From: Hominimerdicola alba
GTDB lineage: Bacteria > Bacillota > Clostridia > Oscillospirales > Ruminococcaceae
NCBI RefSeq assembly: GCF_900109655.1
Contig: NZ_FOAT01000002.1
Span: 276,657-340,656, forward strand
DNA length: 64,000 nt
Reading direction: 5' to 3'
Shown: positions 46,583-55,760 of the stretch, piece by piece
Numbering within the stretch: position 1 is the stretch's first letter
Layout of the letters: every line of letters starts with the position of its first letter
Program-made: the position numbers and the translations under genes
Notes under the pieces: generated by a model
The model's database searches: none
What the model was told of the DNA's origin: nothing
The model's input: the letters and a program-made list of their open reading frames with translations, nothing else

Positions 46583-48799
46583 ATGACCGATTTTTCGGAT
46601 AAATACAGCGTATTGCGGGATTTCTTCGGGCATACGGATTTCCGTGAGGGACAGCTGCCTCTGATAGATGCGCTTCTCAGCGGACGCGACGCTGTGGGCA
46701 TAATGCCCACAGGCGCGGGAAAATCCATGTGCTACCAGATACCCGCGCTGATGCTTGACGGCATAACGCTTGTCATATCTCCGCTGATATCACTGATGAA
46801 AGATCAGGTCAACAGCCTTATACAATCGGGAGTGAGGGCGGCTTATCTCAATTCTTCCCTCACCACACAGCAGTACAACACCGCTATCGCTAATGCTTCG
46901 CGGGGAATGTACAAGCTGATATATGTTGCCCCTGAAAGGCTTTGCACACCATCTTTTATGGGGCTTGCGAGGACGGTTAAGATATCTCTTGTGGCTGTGG
47001 ACGAAGCCCACTGTGTATCACAGTGGGGACAGGATTTCCGTCCCCATTATCTGAGGATATCGGAATTTCTTGAACAGCTTCCGTACCGACCCACAGTCGG
47101 TGCTTTTACGGCTACGGCTACTGACCAGGTAAGGTCGGACATTGTGCGTATGCTTGGACTTTACGACCCTGTCAGCGTGACCACGGGATTTGACCGTGAG
47201 AACCTGTATTTCGGGGTTAAGCACGCCAAGGACAAGTATGCCGAGACGAAGAAGATTGTTCTTGAAAACAAGGGCAGTTGCGGGATAATCTACTGTGCCA
47301 CCAGAAAAGCGGTGGATGAGGTCAGCGAAAAGCTGACTGCTGACGGAATCGCCTGCACGCGCTACCACGCAGGGCTTTCGGCTGAGGAGCGCAAGAAGAA
47401 TCAGGATGATTTCATATACGACCGCGTGAATATCATCGCGGCGACAAACGCTTTCGGCATGGGTATAGACAAATCCAACGTCAGCTTTGTTATCCATTAT
47501 AATATGCCCAAAAATCTTGAAAATTATTATCAGGAAGCTGGACGTGCGGGACGTGATGGCAGTGAGGCTAAGTGCATACTTCTGTACGGCGCAAGAGATA
47601 TCGTCACCAACAAGTATCTTATCGAGAATTCACGGGACAACACTGACCTTGATGATGAAGCTCTTGAACTTGTCAAAAAGCGGGATATGCAGAAGCTTCG
47701 GCAGATGACGGATTACTGCAACACAGGCAGATGTCTGAGACAGTTCATACTGGATTACTTCGGTGAAAAGCGAGTATGCAACTGCGGCAACTGCTCCAAC
47801 TGTCTGGGAGAGACGGAGCTTACGGATATAACTGTGGATGCCCAGAAGATACTTTCCTGCGTATACAGGCTCCATCAGAGGAATATGCATTTCGGTGCGG
47901 TGGTGGTATCCGCGGTGCTGAAAGGTTCTGCCAATGCGAAGATAAAGCAGTTCGGGCTTGATACACTTTCCACCTATTCTATAATGAAAGATGTATCCAC
48001 AACGCAGATACGGTCGGAGATACGGTACTTGCAGGCTGAGGGCTATCTCACCGAGGGCGAGCACAGCACGCTGATACTGACGCGAAGGTCTGCTGAGGTG
48101 CTGATGCAGAACAAGAAGGTGAGTATGCGTCTGCCGAAGCACAGCAAGGAAGAGCCCGAGCGCAGGAAGAAAGACCTCGGCGTTACTGCCTTCGACAGGG
48201 AACTGTTTGAGCGTCTGCGGGAACTTCGTGCAAAGCTTGCGGAGGAGATATCCATGCCTGCCTACATAGTTTTCGGAGATTCGGCTTTGCGTGAGATGTG
48301 CGTGCGTATGCCTGTTACACAGAGCGATTTTCTGGAAGTGCCGGGAGTGGGCAAGGTTAAGCAGGAGAGGTACGGAATGTACTTCACGGCGGAGATAAAC
48401 AAGTATCTTCGTGAACACCCCGAAAGGAAAAATGCGCAGTCCGACACCGCTGAGAGCGGCAGTCTGGCTGATATGATAAAGAGCGGTGCAGAGGGTCTTC
48501 AGGGCATGGACGAGGAGTTATCACTGCCGCAGATGTGTGACGAGATACTCACTCAGCTGGGACTCAGCGCCGATAAAAAGCCTGTCAGCGAGGCTATAAA
48601 GAGCTGGCTCATAAGCGAGAACTACCTCACGGAAAAGGTGGAGAACGGTCAGAAACGTCTGGCGGCTACCATACTTTCGGAGGAAGCGGGGATAATCGAG
48701 CGAGAGAAGATATCATCTCTCAACAGGGCTTACAAAACGGTACTTTTCCCTCGTGCCGCACAGGAATTTGTGTATGAGAATCTTGGGGAGATACTTTGA
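46583..48799 (+). CDS. recQ: ATP-dependent DNA helicase RecQ
   Basis: A 738-residue helicase. Walker A MPTGAGKSMCYQIPA, DEAH box VDEAHCVSQWG, QAGRAGRDG motif VI; the zinc site of the RQC domain (CNTGRCLRQFIL and CNCGNCSNC); an HRDC domain (about 510-590) with GVGKVKQERYG; and a C-terminal extension of about 100 residues. It unwinds recombination intermediates. ATG 46583 is chosen over a TTG at 46529 for distance to the promoter. It overlaps an upstream TTG-start reading of proB. Confidence 0.95.
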   Translation: MTDFSDKYSVLRDFFGHTDFREGQLPLIDALLSGRDAVGIMPTGAGKSMCYQIPALMLDGITLVISPLISLMKDQVNSLIQSGVRAAYLNSSLTTQQYNTAIANASRGMYKLIYVAPERLCTPSFMGLARTVKISLVAVDEAHCVSQWGQDFRPHYLRISEFLEQLPYRPTVGAFTATATDQVRSDIVRMLGLYDPVSVTTGFDRENLYFGVKHAKDKYAETKKIVLENKGSCGIIYCATRKAVDEVSEKLTADGIACTRYHAGLSAEERKKNQDDFIYDRVNIIAATNAFGMGIDKSNVSFVIHYNMPKNLENYYQEAGRAGRDGSEAKCILLYGARDIVTNKYLIENSRDNTDLDDEALELVKKRDMQKLRQMTDYCNTGRCLRQFILDYFGEKRVCNCGNCSNCLGETELTDITVDAQKILSCVYRLHQRNMHFGAVVVSAVLKGSANAKIKQFGLDTLSTYSIMKDVSTTQIRSEIRYLQAEGYLTEGEHSTLILTRRSAEVLMQNKKVSMRLPKHSKEEPERRKKDLGVTAFDRELFERLRELRAKLAEEISMPAYIVFGDSALREMCVRMPVTQSDFLEVPGVGKVKQERYGMYFTAEINKYLREHPERKNAQSDTAESGSLADMIKSGAEGLQGMDEELSLPQMCDEILTQLGLSADKKPVSEAIKSWLISENYLTEKVENGQKRLAATILSEEAGIIEREKISSLNRAYKTVLFPRAAQEFVYENLGEIL

Positions 48800-48825
48800 G
48801 CATACAGACGAAAGAGGTAGATCAA

Positions 48826-49680
48826 ATGTCATATTTAAAAGATAAGAAGAGAGTTGTCGTAAAGGTGGGTACCTCTACGCTGACACACCGCACGGGCAGA
48901 CTGAATATACGCCGCGTTGAGGGACTGGTAAAGAATCTGGCTGACCTGCAGAATGCGGGTCACGAGATAATACTTGTTTCCAGCGGTGCCATCGGTCTGG
49001 GTATGTCCAAGATAGGTCTTGTTGACCGACCTAAGGACACACCGACCAAGCAGGCGTGCGCGGCTGTGGGTCAGTGCGAGCTGATGTACCTTTATGACAA
49101 GCTTTTCGCGGAATACAGCATAAATGTGGCACAGCTTCTGCTGACAAAGTTCGTGCTGATAGAGGACAGAAGACAGAACGTGCAGAACGCTCTGGAGAGA
49201 GTTATACAGCTGGGTGCTATACCAATAGTCAACGAGAACGACACCGTTGCCATCGATGAGCTGGAGCTTGAAGTGGGCGAGAACGATTCCCTGGCGGCTA
49301 CTGTGGCTAAGATAGCAAATGCCGACCTGCTGATAATAATGTCCGACATTGACGGGCTTTATGATGCCGACCCTCGTCTTGACCCTGATGCAAAGCTGAT
49401 ACCCGTAGTTGAAGAACTCACCGACGATATCAGAAAGCTGGCAGGCGGTGCAGGCACAAAGATGGGCACAGGCGGTATGATAACCAAGATAAAAGCCGCT
49501 GAGATAGCTGTAAACAATGGTATCGATATGATAATACTCAACGGCAAGAACCCTGATAATCTGTACTACCTGTTTGAGACAGGCAGTCTGGGAACAAGGT
49601 TCAAGGCTAAGGGTTCACCTGCTGAAAAGAAAGAGCCTGAGGTGGACGAAAGCAGTGACAGCGATATCGTGGAGGAGTAA
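48826..49680 (+). CDS. proB: Glutamate 5-kinase
   Basis: A 284-residue amino-acid kinase without the C-terminal PUA domain found in E. coli ProB. Family blocks: VVVKVGTSTLTHRTGRLN, VSSGAIGLGMSKIGL, IVNENDTVAIDELE, and GTGGMITKIKAAEIA. It phosphorylates glutamate in proline biosynthesis. ATG 48826 follows AGAGGTAGATCAA; a TTG at 48796 is possible. The tail (about 270-284) is acidic and low-complexity. Confidence 0.95.
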   Translation: MSYLKDKKRVVVKVGTSTLTHRTGRLNIRRVEGLVKNLADLQNAGHEIILVSSGAIGLGMSKIGLVDRPKDTPTKQACAAVGQCELMYLYDKLFAEYSINVAQLLLTKFVLIEDRRQNVQNALERVIQLGAIPIVNENDTVAIDELELEVGENDSLAATVAKIANADLLIIMSDIDGLYDADPRLDPDAKLIPVVEELTDDIRKLAGGAGTKMGTGGMITKIKAAEIAVNNGIDMIILNGKNPDNLYYLFETGSLGTRFKAKGSPAEKKEPEVDESSDSDIVEE

Positions 49681-49681
49681 G

Positions 49682-50023
49682 ATGAAATATTTCGTCCATA
49701 ACAACCAGCGCATCAGCACGGTATACTATGAGTTTTTCAAAGGCGAATGGGACTGGGATAAAGGCGATCGCTACCATAATGACGGATCGATATTCCTGCA
49801 TGACGATATAATGTATACCTGCGGTATCGAGGATATACTGAAAGAGGTTCTGTCCGAGTACGATGACTGCGGCGTTAATCTCATCTATCCCGAGGATTGG
49901 GAAGAAGTCTGCCGTCTGGCGGAAAAGAAAGGCGGCATCGTGAAAGAGATAGTTGACGAAGCGGCTTACTGGGTCGAAGACGCATTCGAGGAGTGTGGCT
50001 GTTTTACGATACTGGGGCTTTGA
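49682..50023 (+). CDS. Hypothetical protein between proB and proA
   Basis: A 113-residue acidic protein with many aromatic residues (KYFVHNNQRISTVYYEFFKG). GGAGGAGTAAG precedes the ATG, and the start follows the proB stop by one base. No recognised family, signal or membrane segment. Confidence 0.7.
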   Translation: MKYFVHNNQRISTVYYEFFKGEWDWDKGDRYHNDGSIFLHDDIMYTCGIEDILKEVLSEYDDCGVNLIYPEDWEEVCRLAEKKGGIVKEIVDEAAYWVEDAFEECGCFTILGL

Positions 50024-50036
50024 ACCGAGGTGCATC

Positions 50037-50429
50037 ATGAACGCTGACGAACTGAGAGAAACGATCCTGCAGACGGCACAGAATAAGAGCCTTGAAAGCT
50101 GTATGAGCGAGGAAAAATGGGATATCCTGCGGCGTGCTATGATGAACGATATGCCATTTCAGCCGCCCTACACTTTGAAATTTCTTACAGATGAAAGTCC
50201 CTGTGCTGAGGACATGAACTGGCACGAAGCATATGTATATGAGGGCTTATTCAACGGCGCTTTCGCGGTGGAATGGGTGAAGATACGACCATGCACCCAA
50301 AAGGTGCGCGGTAAACTTATTGCCCCCGAGAACATCGATGCGGGGAAAGAACTTGAATGGATACTTAAAAAATATTCCATACCTTACGAAGAAGAAAACG
50401 GCGTTTACTGTATATACGGATATCGCTGA
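50037..50429 (+). CDS. Hypothetical protein between proB and proA
   Basis: A 130-residue acidic protein starting MNADELRETILQTAQNK, with FQPPYTLKFLTDES in the middle. GAGGTGCATC precedes the ATG. I do not recognise the family with confidence. It ends just before repeat element copy C. Confidence 0.7.
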   Translation: MNADELRETILQTAQNKSLESCMSEEKWDILRRAMMNDMPFQPPYTLKFLTDESPCAEDMNWHEAYVYEGLFNGAFAVEWVKIRPCTQKVRGKLIAPENIDAGKELEWILKKYSIPYEEENGVYCIYGYR

Positions 50430-50446
50430 TAACAGAATAAAACAAT

Positions 50447-50606
50447 ATGGTTATTCCCCTGACACACCTGACTAAACATCGTTTAAAGGAATATAATGAG
50501 AGTTTGGCGGTTTATCTTCCCCCGCCGCTGGCGGGGGAAGATAACGTCAGCATAATATATCCTTGTCGAATCGGCATTTTAATTGGTGTGGTAAAGGGAT
50601 AGTCAG
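50447..50606 (+). mobile_element. Miniature repeat element, copy C (160 bp) with exact 10-bp target duplication
   Basis: ATAAAACAAT flanks it on both sides (50437-50446 and 50607-50616). Ends match copies A and B. A TATAAT box (about 50491-50496) and a perfect 15-bp stem (TTATCTTCCCCCGCC and complement, GCT loop) are inside. The right end lies about 15 bases before the GAAAGGAG of proA, so it sits in the proA leader. Confidence 0.88.
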
Positions 50607-50636
50607 ATAAAACAATGCTTGAAAGGAGCGTTAATT

Positions 50637-51887
50637 ATGGGTTACATAGACACACTTGGTCAGAAGGCACAGGCTGCAAAAGGCACTATCGCTTTTGCTT
50701 CATCTGACATGAAAAACGATGCACTGCTGGAGATCGCGCATATACTCCGCAGCAGCAAAAAGGAGATCATCGAGGCTAATGCTGTCGACCTCGAAAACGG
50801 CAGGATACGCAAGATGACAGAATCTCTGCTGGACAGACTTGCGCTGAATGATGCGAGGATAGAGGGCATGGCAAATGCCTGCGAAGCACTGGCTAAATAT
50901 CCCGACCCTGTTGGCGAGGTAGTTGACGGAAGCACTCGTCCCAACGGCATGAAGATAGAGAGAGTTCGCGTACCTATGGGCGTTGTTGGCATGATATACG
51001 AAGCACGTCCTAATGTTACCGTTGATGCGGCTATACTCAGCCTTAAAAGCGGCAACGCAGTCATTCTCCGCGGCGGCAAGGAAGCTATAAATTCCAACAA
51101 ATGTCTGGCTGACCTGATGCGTGTTGCAGTAAAAAGAGCTGGATTCGACCCTGACATAATTCAGCTTGTTGAGGACACCGACAGAGGTATCGCCCACGAT
51201 ATGATGACAGCAAACAAGTACATCGATATACTTGTACCCCGCGGCGGCGCACAGCTTATCAAGGCTGTTGTACAGACAGCTACCGTACCTGTTATCGAGA
51301 CAGGCACAGGCAACTGCCATGTATATGTTGACGCTTCGGCTGACCTGAAAATGGCTGTTGATATCGTTGACAACGGCAAGACTCAGAGACCTTCGGTATG
51401 CAATGCTGTGGAAACCTGTCTTGTACACCGCGATGTGGCTGAGAAGTTCCTGCCCAAGCTGAAAAAGCGTCTTGATGAGCACAATGTTGAGATACGCGGC
51501 TGTGAGCTGACAAAGCAGATACTGGGCGACTGTGTCGTTCCTGCTGATGAGGACGACTATGCAACAGAGTTCCTGGATTATATCATAGCTATAAAGGTAG
51601 TTGACGATCTGGCTGAGGCTATCGAGCATATATCCAAGTACAGCACAGGCCACTCCGAGTGCATAGTTACCGAGAGCCTGTTCTCTGCTCAGGAATTCCA
51701 GAAGAGGATAGATGCGGCGGCTGTATACGTAAATGTATCCACACGTTTCACCGATGGCGAGATGTTCGGTCTGGGTGCTGAACTGGGTATATCAACACAG
51801 AAGCTTCACGCAAGAGGACCTATGGGTCTGCGTGAGATGACCACAACCAAGTACATCGTAACAGGCAACGGTCAGATAAGAAAGTAA
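50637..51887 (+). CDS. proA: Glutamate-5-semialdehyde dehydrogenase (gamma-glutamyl phosphate reductase)
   Basis: A 416-residue aldehyde dehydrogenase-family enzyme that reduces glutamyl phosphate with NADPH, the second step of proline synthesis. VPMGVVGMIYEARPNVTVDA, LRGGKEAINSN, IETGTGNCHVYVD, RPSVCNAVET (catalytic Cys) and FGLGAELGISTQKLHARGPMG are seen. ATG 50637 follows GAAAGGAGCGTTAATT. It is separated from proB by two small genes and repeat copy C. Confidence 0.96.
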   Translation: MGYIDTLGQKAQAAKGTIAFASSDMKNDALLEIAHILRSSKKEIIEANAVDLENGRIRKMTESLLDRLALNDARIEGMANACEALAKYPDPVGEVVDGSTRPNGMKIERVRVPMGVVGMIYEARPNVTVDAAILSLKSGNAVILRGGKEAINSNKCLADLMRVAVKRAGFDPDIIQLVEDTDRGIAHDMMTANKYIDILVPRGGAQLIKAVVQTATVPVIETGTGNCHVYVDASADLKMAVDIVDNGKTQRPSVCNAVETCLVHRDVAEKFLPKLKKRLDEHNVEIRGCELTKQILGDCVVPADEDDYATEFLDYIIAIKVVDDLAEAIEHISKYSTGHSECIVTESLFSAQEFQKRIDAAAVYVNVSTRFTDGEMFGLGAELGISTQKLHARGPMGLREMTTTKYIVTGNGQIRK

Positions 51888-51999
51888 TTAGGGATAAGTC
51901 GGCAGACGTTCTCGGTGCTTGACATCTCTTTTGGAAAGTAATATAATTCCCTTTTGACTTTTGTGTTGTCAATATAGATTGGGATTCAGAGGTGCTATA

Positions 52000-52362
52000 A
52001 TGCGAAGTAGTAAACTGATCACAAATTATAATGTGGACATTGAAAAAATTCTGAACGATTGGTTTTCTTCAAATACTGTTTCCGATGACGGTGTTTTTAT
52101 AAAAAAGATCATTGAACCAAAACGGAAAATAATGATCTTTATTGCTGAAGATTATTATTTCAGAATAAACTCTACCCTTACTTTGACAGTAATTGTTGAA
52201 CAAACTATCGATCAAATATTTGTTGAAGTTGTTTCAAGCGGTGGAAAAAGCGGACTTTTGGGTTATTCAAGCGGATCTGAAGACAGTGCAGTCAATCGCG
52301 TTGTAAAATTTTTAAAAGCGTATGGTTTTTCTGTGATAGATCCTGAAGGAACACTTTTGTAA
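52000..52362 (+). CDS. Hypothetical protein
   Basis: A 120-residue protein with AT-rich codons unlike proA. It starts MRSSKLITNYNVDIEKILND and ends with VSSGGKSGLLGYSSGSEDS and a short helix. It may belong to a small DUF family common in Clostridia, which I cannot confirm. ATG 52000 follows AGAGGTGCTATA. It is likely its own transcript unit, followed by rpe. Confidence 0.65.
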   Translation: MRSSKLITNYNVDIEKILNDWFSSNTVSDDGVFIKKIIEPKRKIMIFIAEDYYFRINSTLTLTVIVEQTIDQIFVEVVSSGGKSGLLGYSSGSEDSAVNRVVKFLKAYGFSVIDPEGTLL

Positions 52363-52410
52363 AAAGGGAGTATTATAAAAAACGAATTAAAAAGGTAAGG
52401 TCGTGTAAAT

Positions 52411-53058
52411 ATGAAAGATCTTGTATCGGCGTCTCTGCTGGGCTGTGACCTGGCAGATCTGAAAAACGAGATAAAAAGCATTGAGAAAGCGGGTGCTGAC
52501 TGGCTTCACTGTGATGTCATGGACGGCGTTTTCGTAAATAATATAAGCTTCGGCACACCTGTGCTGAAATGCGTAAGAAAAGCGGCATCGGTGCCCATGG
52601 ACACACATCTGATGATAACCGACCCTATACGCTACATCGATGATTACGCGGAACTGGGTTCGGACAACATCACATTCCACCTTGAAGCGGCGAGCGACCC
52701 GCAGGCTGTTATAGACAAGATACATTCCCACGGGATAAGTGCGGGTATATCCATAAAGCCCGGGACACCTGTTTCGGAAGTAAAGCCATATCTTGGCAGT
52801 GTGGACATGGTGCTTGTGATGACTGTCGAGCCTGGATTCGGCGGACAGAAATTCGTTGCTGATACTCTGGAAAAGATCAGCGAGATACGCTACATTCTGG
52901 ATAGCATGGGACGTACGGAGGTCAACATCGAAGTAGACGGCGGCGTGAACGGTGAGACTGTAAAGCTTTGCCGTGAAGCAGGCGCTAATGTATTCGTTTC
53001 GGGCTCCTACATCTTCGGTGCCGAAGACAGAGTAGCGGCAGTGGGTTCGCTGAAATGA
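52411..53058 (+). CDS. rpe: Ribulose-phosphate 3-epimerase
   Basis: A 215-residue TIM-barrel enzyme of the pentose phosphate pathway, interconverting ribulose 5-phosphate and xylulose 5-phosphate. SASLLGCDLADL, WLHCDVMDGVFVNNISFG, DTHLMITDP, VEPGFGGQKF and VDGGVN carry the metal and phosphate-binding residues. ATG follows AAGGTCGTGTAAAT. Confidence 0.95.
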   Translation: MKDLVSASLLGCDLADLKNEIKSIEKAGADWLHCDVMDGVFVNNISFGTPVLKCVRKAASVPMDTHLMITDPIRYIDDYAELGSDNITFHLEAASDPQAVIDKIHSHGISAGISIKPGTPVSEVKPYLGSVDMVLVMTVEPGFGGQKFVADTLEKISEIRYILDSMGRTEVNIEVDGGVNGETVKLCREAGANVFVSGSYIFGAEDRVAAVGSLK

Positions 53059-53076
53059 TATAATGTTATATGATTT

Positions 53077-53114
53077 TGCCCTGAAGCATTTAAAGTGCTT
53101 CAGGGCATTTTTTT
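53077..53114 (+). terminator. rpe terminator
   Basis: TGCCCTGAAGCA pairs perfectly with TGCTTCAGGGCA, followed by seven T residues. It closely resembles the hairpin at 4338-4367. Confidence 0.92.
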
Positions 53115-53178
53115 ATAAAAGCGACATGATAATAAAGCCATAAATAGAAGCGATCAAACGAGTTGCTTTGCAAATGTT

Positions 53179-53755
53179 CTATGATCTGTTAGTATCTTTT
53201 TCCATATAACCTACGAGCTTCCGCTGTCCATTTTCGGACGAAATCGGTTTTGCATCGGTATAGGAATCTCTGTTATGCTCATATCTCTTCCATAATTTTA
53301 GTTTTAGCGATTCGTATTCTTTGATGATATCATGATGCTCGTTCAGATAGTCGCGAAAATACAGCGCATCATTATCACCTGCGTATCTGAGATGTATATG
53401 TTAGACCTTATCCGCAAAGCCCTTATTTGTATATCCCTTGTTGAGTGCGATGCGTCTGTTTTTATCGGACATTCTGATAAATCCATTCTGCTCCGGAATG
53501 TGAGATATTTCTTCCATGTCTGCTTTTTCAGATATCTCGACCATCACATCAACGATATTCTTTGCCCGTATGCCATGCACTGCTGTGCTCCTAATGTGGC
53601 TTTATCCTTGTAACAGAATAACCGGTCAGAAGGTCTGTGATAGTAGTTTCTATCTATTTGTAGTATCCATTCCATTTATCGTCGTGGGGAAACAGGAATA
53701 TGAGAAATAATTCCCATAATTCTTCCGGCGTCGTTTCCGAGAGTTCTTTTTCCAT
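53179..53755 (-). pseudogene. Broken GrpB/UPF0157-family gene
   Basis: Reading the minus strand, MEKELSETTPEELWELF opens the frame at 53755, then stops and frame changes interrupt it. Later pieces DVMVEISEKADMEEI, RRIALNKGYTNKGFADKV and LRYAGDNDALYFRDYLNEHH, ending KRYEHNRDSYTDAKP, follow the order of GrpB proteins. At least two in-frame stops and frameshifts are seen, so it is a pseudogene. The family is a nucleotidyltransferase-like group of unsettled function. Confidence 0.75.
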
Positions 53756-53805
53756 AGCCAAGTCCTCTGCAAATCCGGTACCATAATAAGGTATATATAA
53801 AAAAA

Positions 53806-53835
53806 TACAGCCCCTCGTATTTACGAGAAGCTGTA
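53806..53835 (-). terminator. tRNA operon terminator
   Basis: TACAGC and CTCGT pair with ACGAG and GCTGTA in a two-part stem right after tRNA-His; the minus strand continues with seven T residues. Confidence 0.85.
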
Positions 53836-53836
53836 G

Positions 53837-53911
53837 GGTGGGTAGAGAGATTCGAACTCTCGATCTTCAGGACCACAATCTGACGCGTTAACCAACTACG
53901 CTATACCCACC
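53837..53911 (-). tRNA. tRNA-His (GTG)
   Basis: A 75-base cloverleaf. The anticodon loop reads TTGTGGT (anticodon GTG). An extra 5' G pairs with the C at position 73, the identity feature of tRNA-His. CCA is not encoded. Confidence 0.92.
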
Positions 53912-53915
53912 ATAA

Positions 53916-53989
<74 letters not shown>

Positions 53990-54011
53990 ATATACTGCAT
54001 TCAACAGTAAA

Positions 54012-54082
54012 AGCGGGTGATGGGAATCGAACCCACGTGGCCAGCTTGGAAGGCTGGAGTTCTACCATTGAACTACACCCGC
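54012..54082 (-). tRNA. tRNA-Gly (TCC)
   Basis: A 71-base cloverleaf; anticodon stem CCAGC/GCTGG with loop CTTCCAA (anticodon TCC). First tRNA of the three-gene operon. Confidence 0.93.
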
Positions 54083-54117
54083 ATTTGGGTCATTGACTTG
54101 ACCAGTCAACGAAAATA

Positions 54118-54146
54118 ATTATACCACGACAATCAGGATTTGTCAA
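54118..54146 (-). promoter_or_regulatory. Promoter of the tRNA Gly-Arg-His operon
   Basis: Minus strand TTGACA, 17 bases, TATAAT, about 36 bases before tRNA-Gly. Confidence 0.9.
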
Positions 54147-54289
54147 GCACTTTCTCAAACATTCTATCATTTGTTTAAAATTATTTAAAATCCAACTCCG
54201 TTTATGGTCTTTCACACCAAATAGACTCAGCCTATACCTCTCTATAAAAAGTTAGTTTGGAATATCTTGTAAAAAAAACGTTAAGATTG

Positions 54290-54318
54290 TTGACAAACGC
54301 GAAATTATGTAGTATAAT
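54290..54318 (+). promoter_or_regulatory. metK promoter
   Basis: TTGACA, 17 bases, TATAAT; the riboswitch begins about 20 bases downstream. Confidence 0.9.
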
Positions 54319-54337
54319 AATTGACGTTAAATTTAAT

Positions 54338-54450
54338 AGCCTTATCAAGAGTGGTGGAGGAATCAGGTCCTGTGAAGCCCGGCAACCTGTATGCTGTATA
54401 TGCAGCTCGTCAAGGTGCCAAATCCTGCGGTTATTTCCGAAAGATGAGGA
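54338..54450 (+). ncRNA. SAM-I riboswitch (S box)
   Basis: The S-box core is recognisable: CTTATCAAGAG, GGTGGAGGAA, CTGTGAAGCCCGGCAACC, a variable P3 arm, AAGGTGCCAAATCCTGC and the closing GATGAG of P1. High SAM should stabilise the anti-antiterminator and let the following hairpin stop transcription, so metK is made when SAM is low. Confidence 0.95.
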
Positions 54451-54471
54451 ATTTTTTATAAAAAAGATCTC

Positions 54472-54506
54472 ACCTCTCTTTTCTTCGGAATTGAGAGGCT
54501 TTTTAT
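54472..54506 (+). terminator. SAM riboswitch expression-platform terminator
   Basis: CCTCTC and GAGAGG flank a 14-base loop, followed by CTTTTTAT. It lies 22 bases after the aptamer. Confidence 0.85.
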
Positions 54507-54584
54507 TGGCTGTTGATTTAACGGTTAACAACAGTATATGTCGGTATACCGACAAAGTTTCTTTTAAGAAAGGCAGGAACTATA

Positions 54585-55757
54585 ATGTCAAGATTTCTTT
54601 TCACTTCCGAATCGGTGACTGAGGGTCACCCCGATAAGATCTGCGACCAGATCTCAGATGCTATCCTCGATGCTATGCTGGAACAGGATCCCTATTCCAG
54701 AGTTGCCTGCGAGACCGTTACCACCACAGGTATGGTAATGTGCATGGGCGAGATAACCACCAAGGCACAGGTGGATATCCCCCAGATAGTACGCGATACA
54801 GTTGTAGGCATCGGCTATGACAGAGCAAAGTACGGCTTCGACGGTCATACCTGCGCAGTTATGACAACCATCGACAAGCAGTCTCCCGATATCGCTATGG
54901 GCGTTGACAACGCTCTCGAGGGCAGAGATGAAAACGCATTCGATACAGGTGCAGGCGATCAGGGAATCATGTTCGGCTATGCCTGCGATGAAACTCCCGA
55001 GCTCATGCCCCTGCCTATATCACTGGCTCACAAGCTGGCTCTCAGGCTGACAGAAGTTCGCAAGAACGGCGCTCTGCCTTACCTCAGACCCGATGGAAAA
55101 ACTCAGGTAACTGTTGAGTACGTTGACGGCAAGCCCGCAAGGATTGATGCAGTTGTAGTATCCTCTCAGCACGATGCCAAGGTATCCATGGAGCAGATAA
55201 GAGCTGACATCATCGAGAAGGTCATCAAGCACGTTATCCCCGCAGGACTTCTGGATGACAAGACCACATACTTCGTTAACCCCACAGGCAGATTCGTTAT
55301 CGGCGGACCTCAGGGCGACAGCGGTCTTACAGGCAGAAAGATCATCGTTGATACCTACGGCGGATATGCTCGTCACGGCGGCGGATGCTTCTCCGGCAAG
55401 GATCCCACGAAGGTTGACCGTTCCGCAGCTTATGCCGCAAGATATGTGGCTAAGAACATCGTAGCCGCTGGTCTCGCAAGCAGATGCGAAGTTGAGCTTG
55501 CATACGCTATCGGCGTTGCAAATCCTGTTTCCATACTCGTTGATACCTTCGGCACAGGCAAGGTATCCGATGAAAGACTCAGCGCAGCAGTCAACGATAT
55601 CTTCGATCTCCGCCCCGCAGCTATCATCGATATGCTCGATCTCAGAAAGCCTCAGTACAAGCAGCTTGCTGCATACGGTCACATGGGCAGAGAAGATCTG
55701 GGCGTAGCTTGGGAGCGTACAGACAAGGTTCAGGCTCTCCTGGATGCTTTAAAATAA
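54585..55757 (+). CDS. metK: S-adenosylmethionine synthetase
   Basis: A 390-residue enzyme that makes SAM from methionine and [23 protein letters not shown], the ATP-binding [15 protein letters not shown] and the loop [18 protein letters not shown] are diagnostic. It is controlled by the SAM-I riboswitch. The acyltransferase gene starts three bases after its stop. Confidence 0.97.
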   Translation: MSRFLFTSESVTEGHPDKICDQISDAILDAMLEQDPYSRVACETVTTTGMVMCMGEITTKAQVDIPQIVRDTVVGIGYDRAKYGFDGHTCAVMTTIDKQSPDIAMGVDNALEGRDENAFDTGAGDQGIMFGYACDETPELMPLPISLAHKLALRLTEVRKNGALPYLRPDGKTQVTVEYVDGKPARIDAVVVSSQHDAKVSMEQIRADIIEKVIKHVIPAGLLDDKTTYFVNPTGRFVIGGPQGDSGLTGRKIIVDTYGGYARHGGGCFSGKDPTKVDRSAAYAARYVAKNIVAAGLASRCEVELAYAIGVANPVSILVDTFGTGKVSDERLSAAVNDIFDLRPAAIIDMLDLRKPQYKQLAAYGHMGREDLGVAWERTDKVQALLDALK

Positions 55758-55760
55758 ACG

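Noticed and set aside
53332-53613. A 93-codon plus-strand frame
   Set aside because: It is antisense to the GrpB pseudogene.
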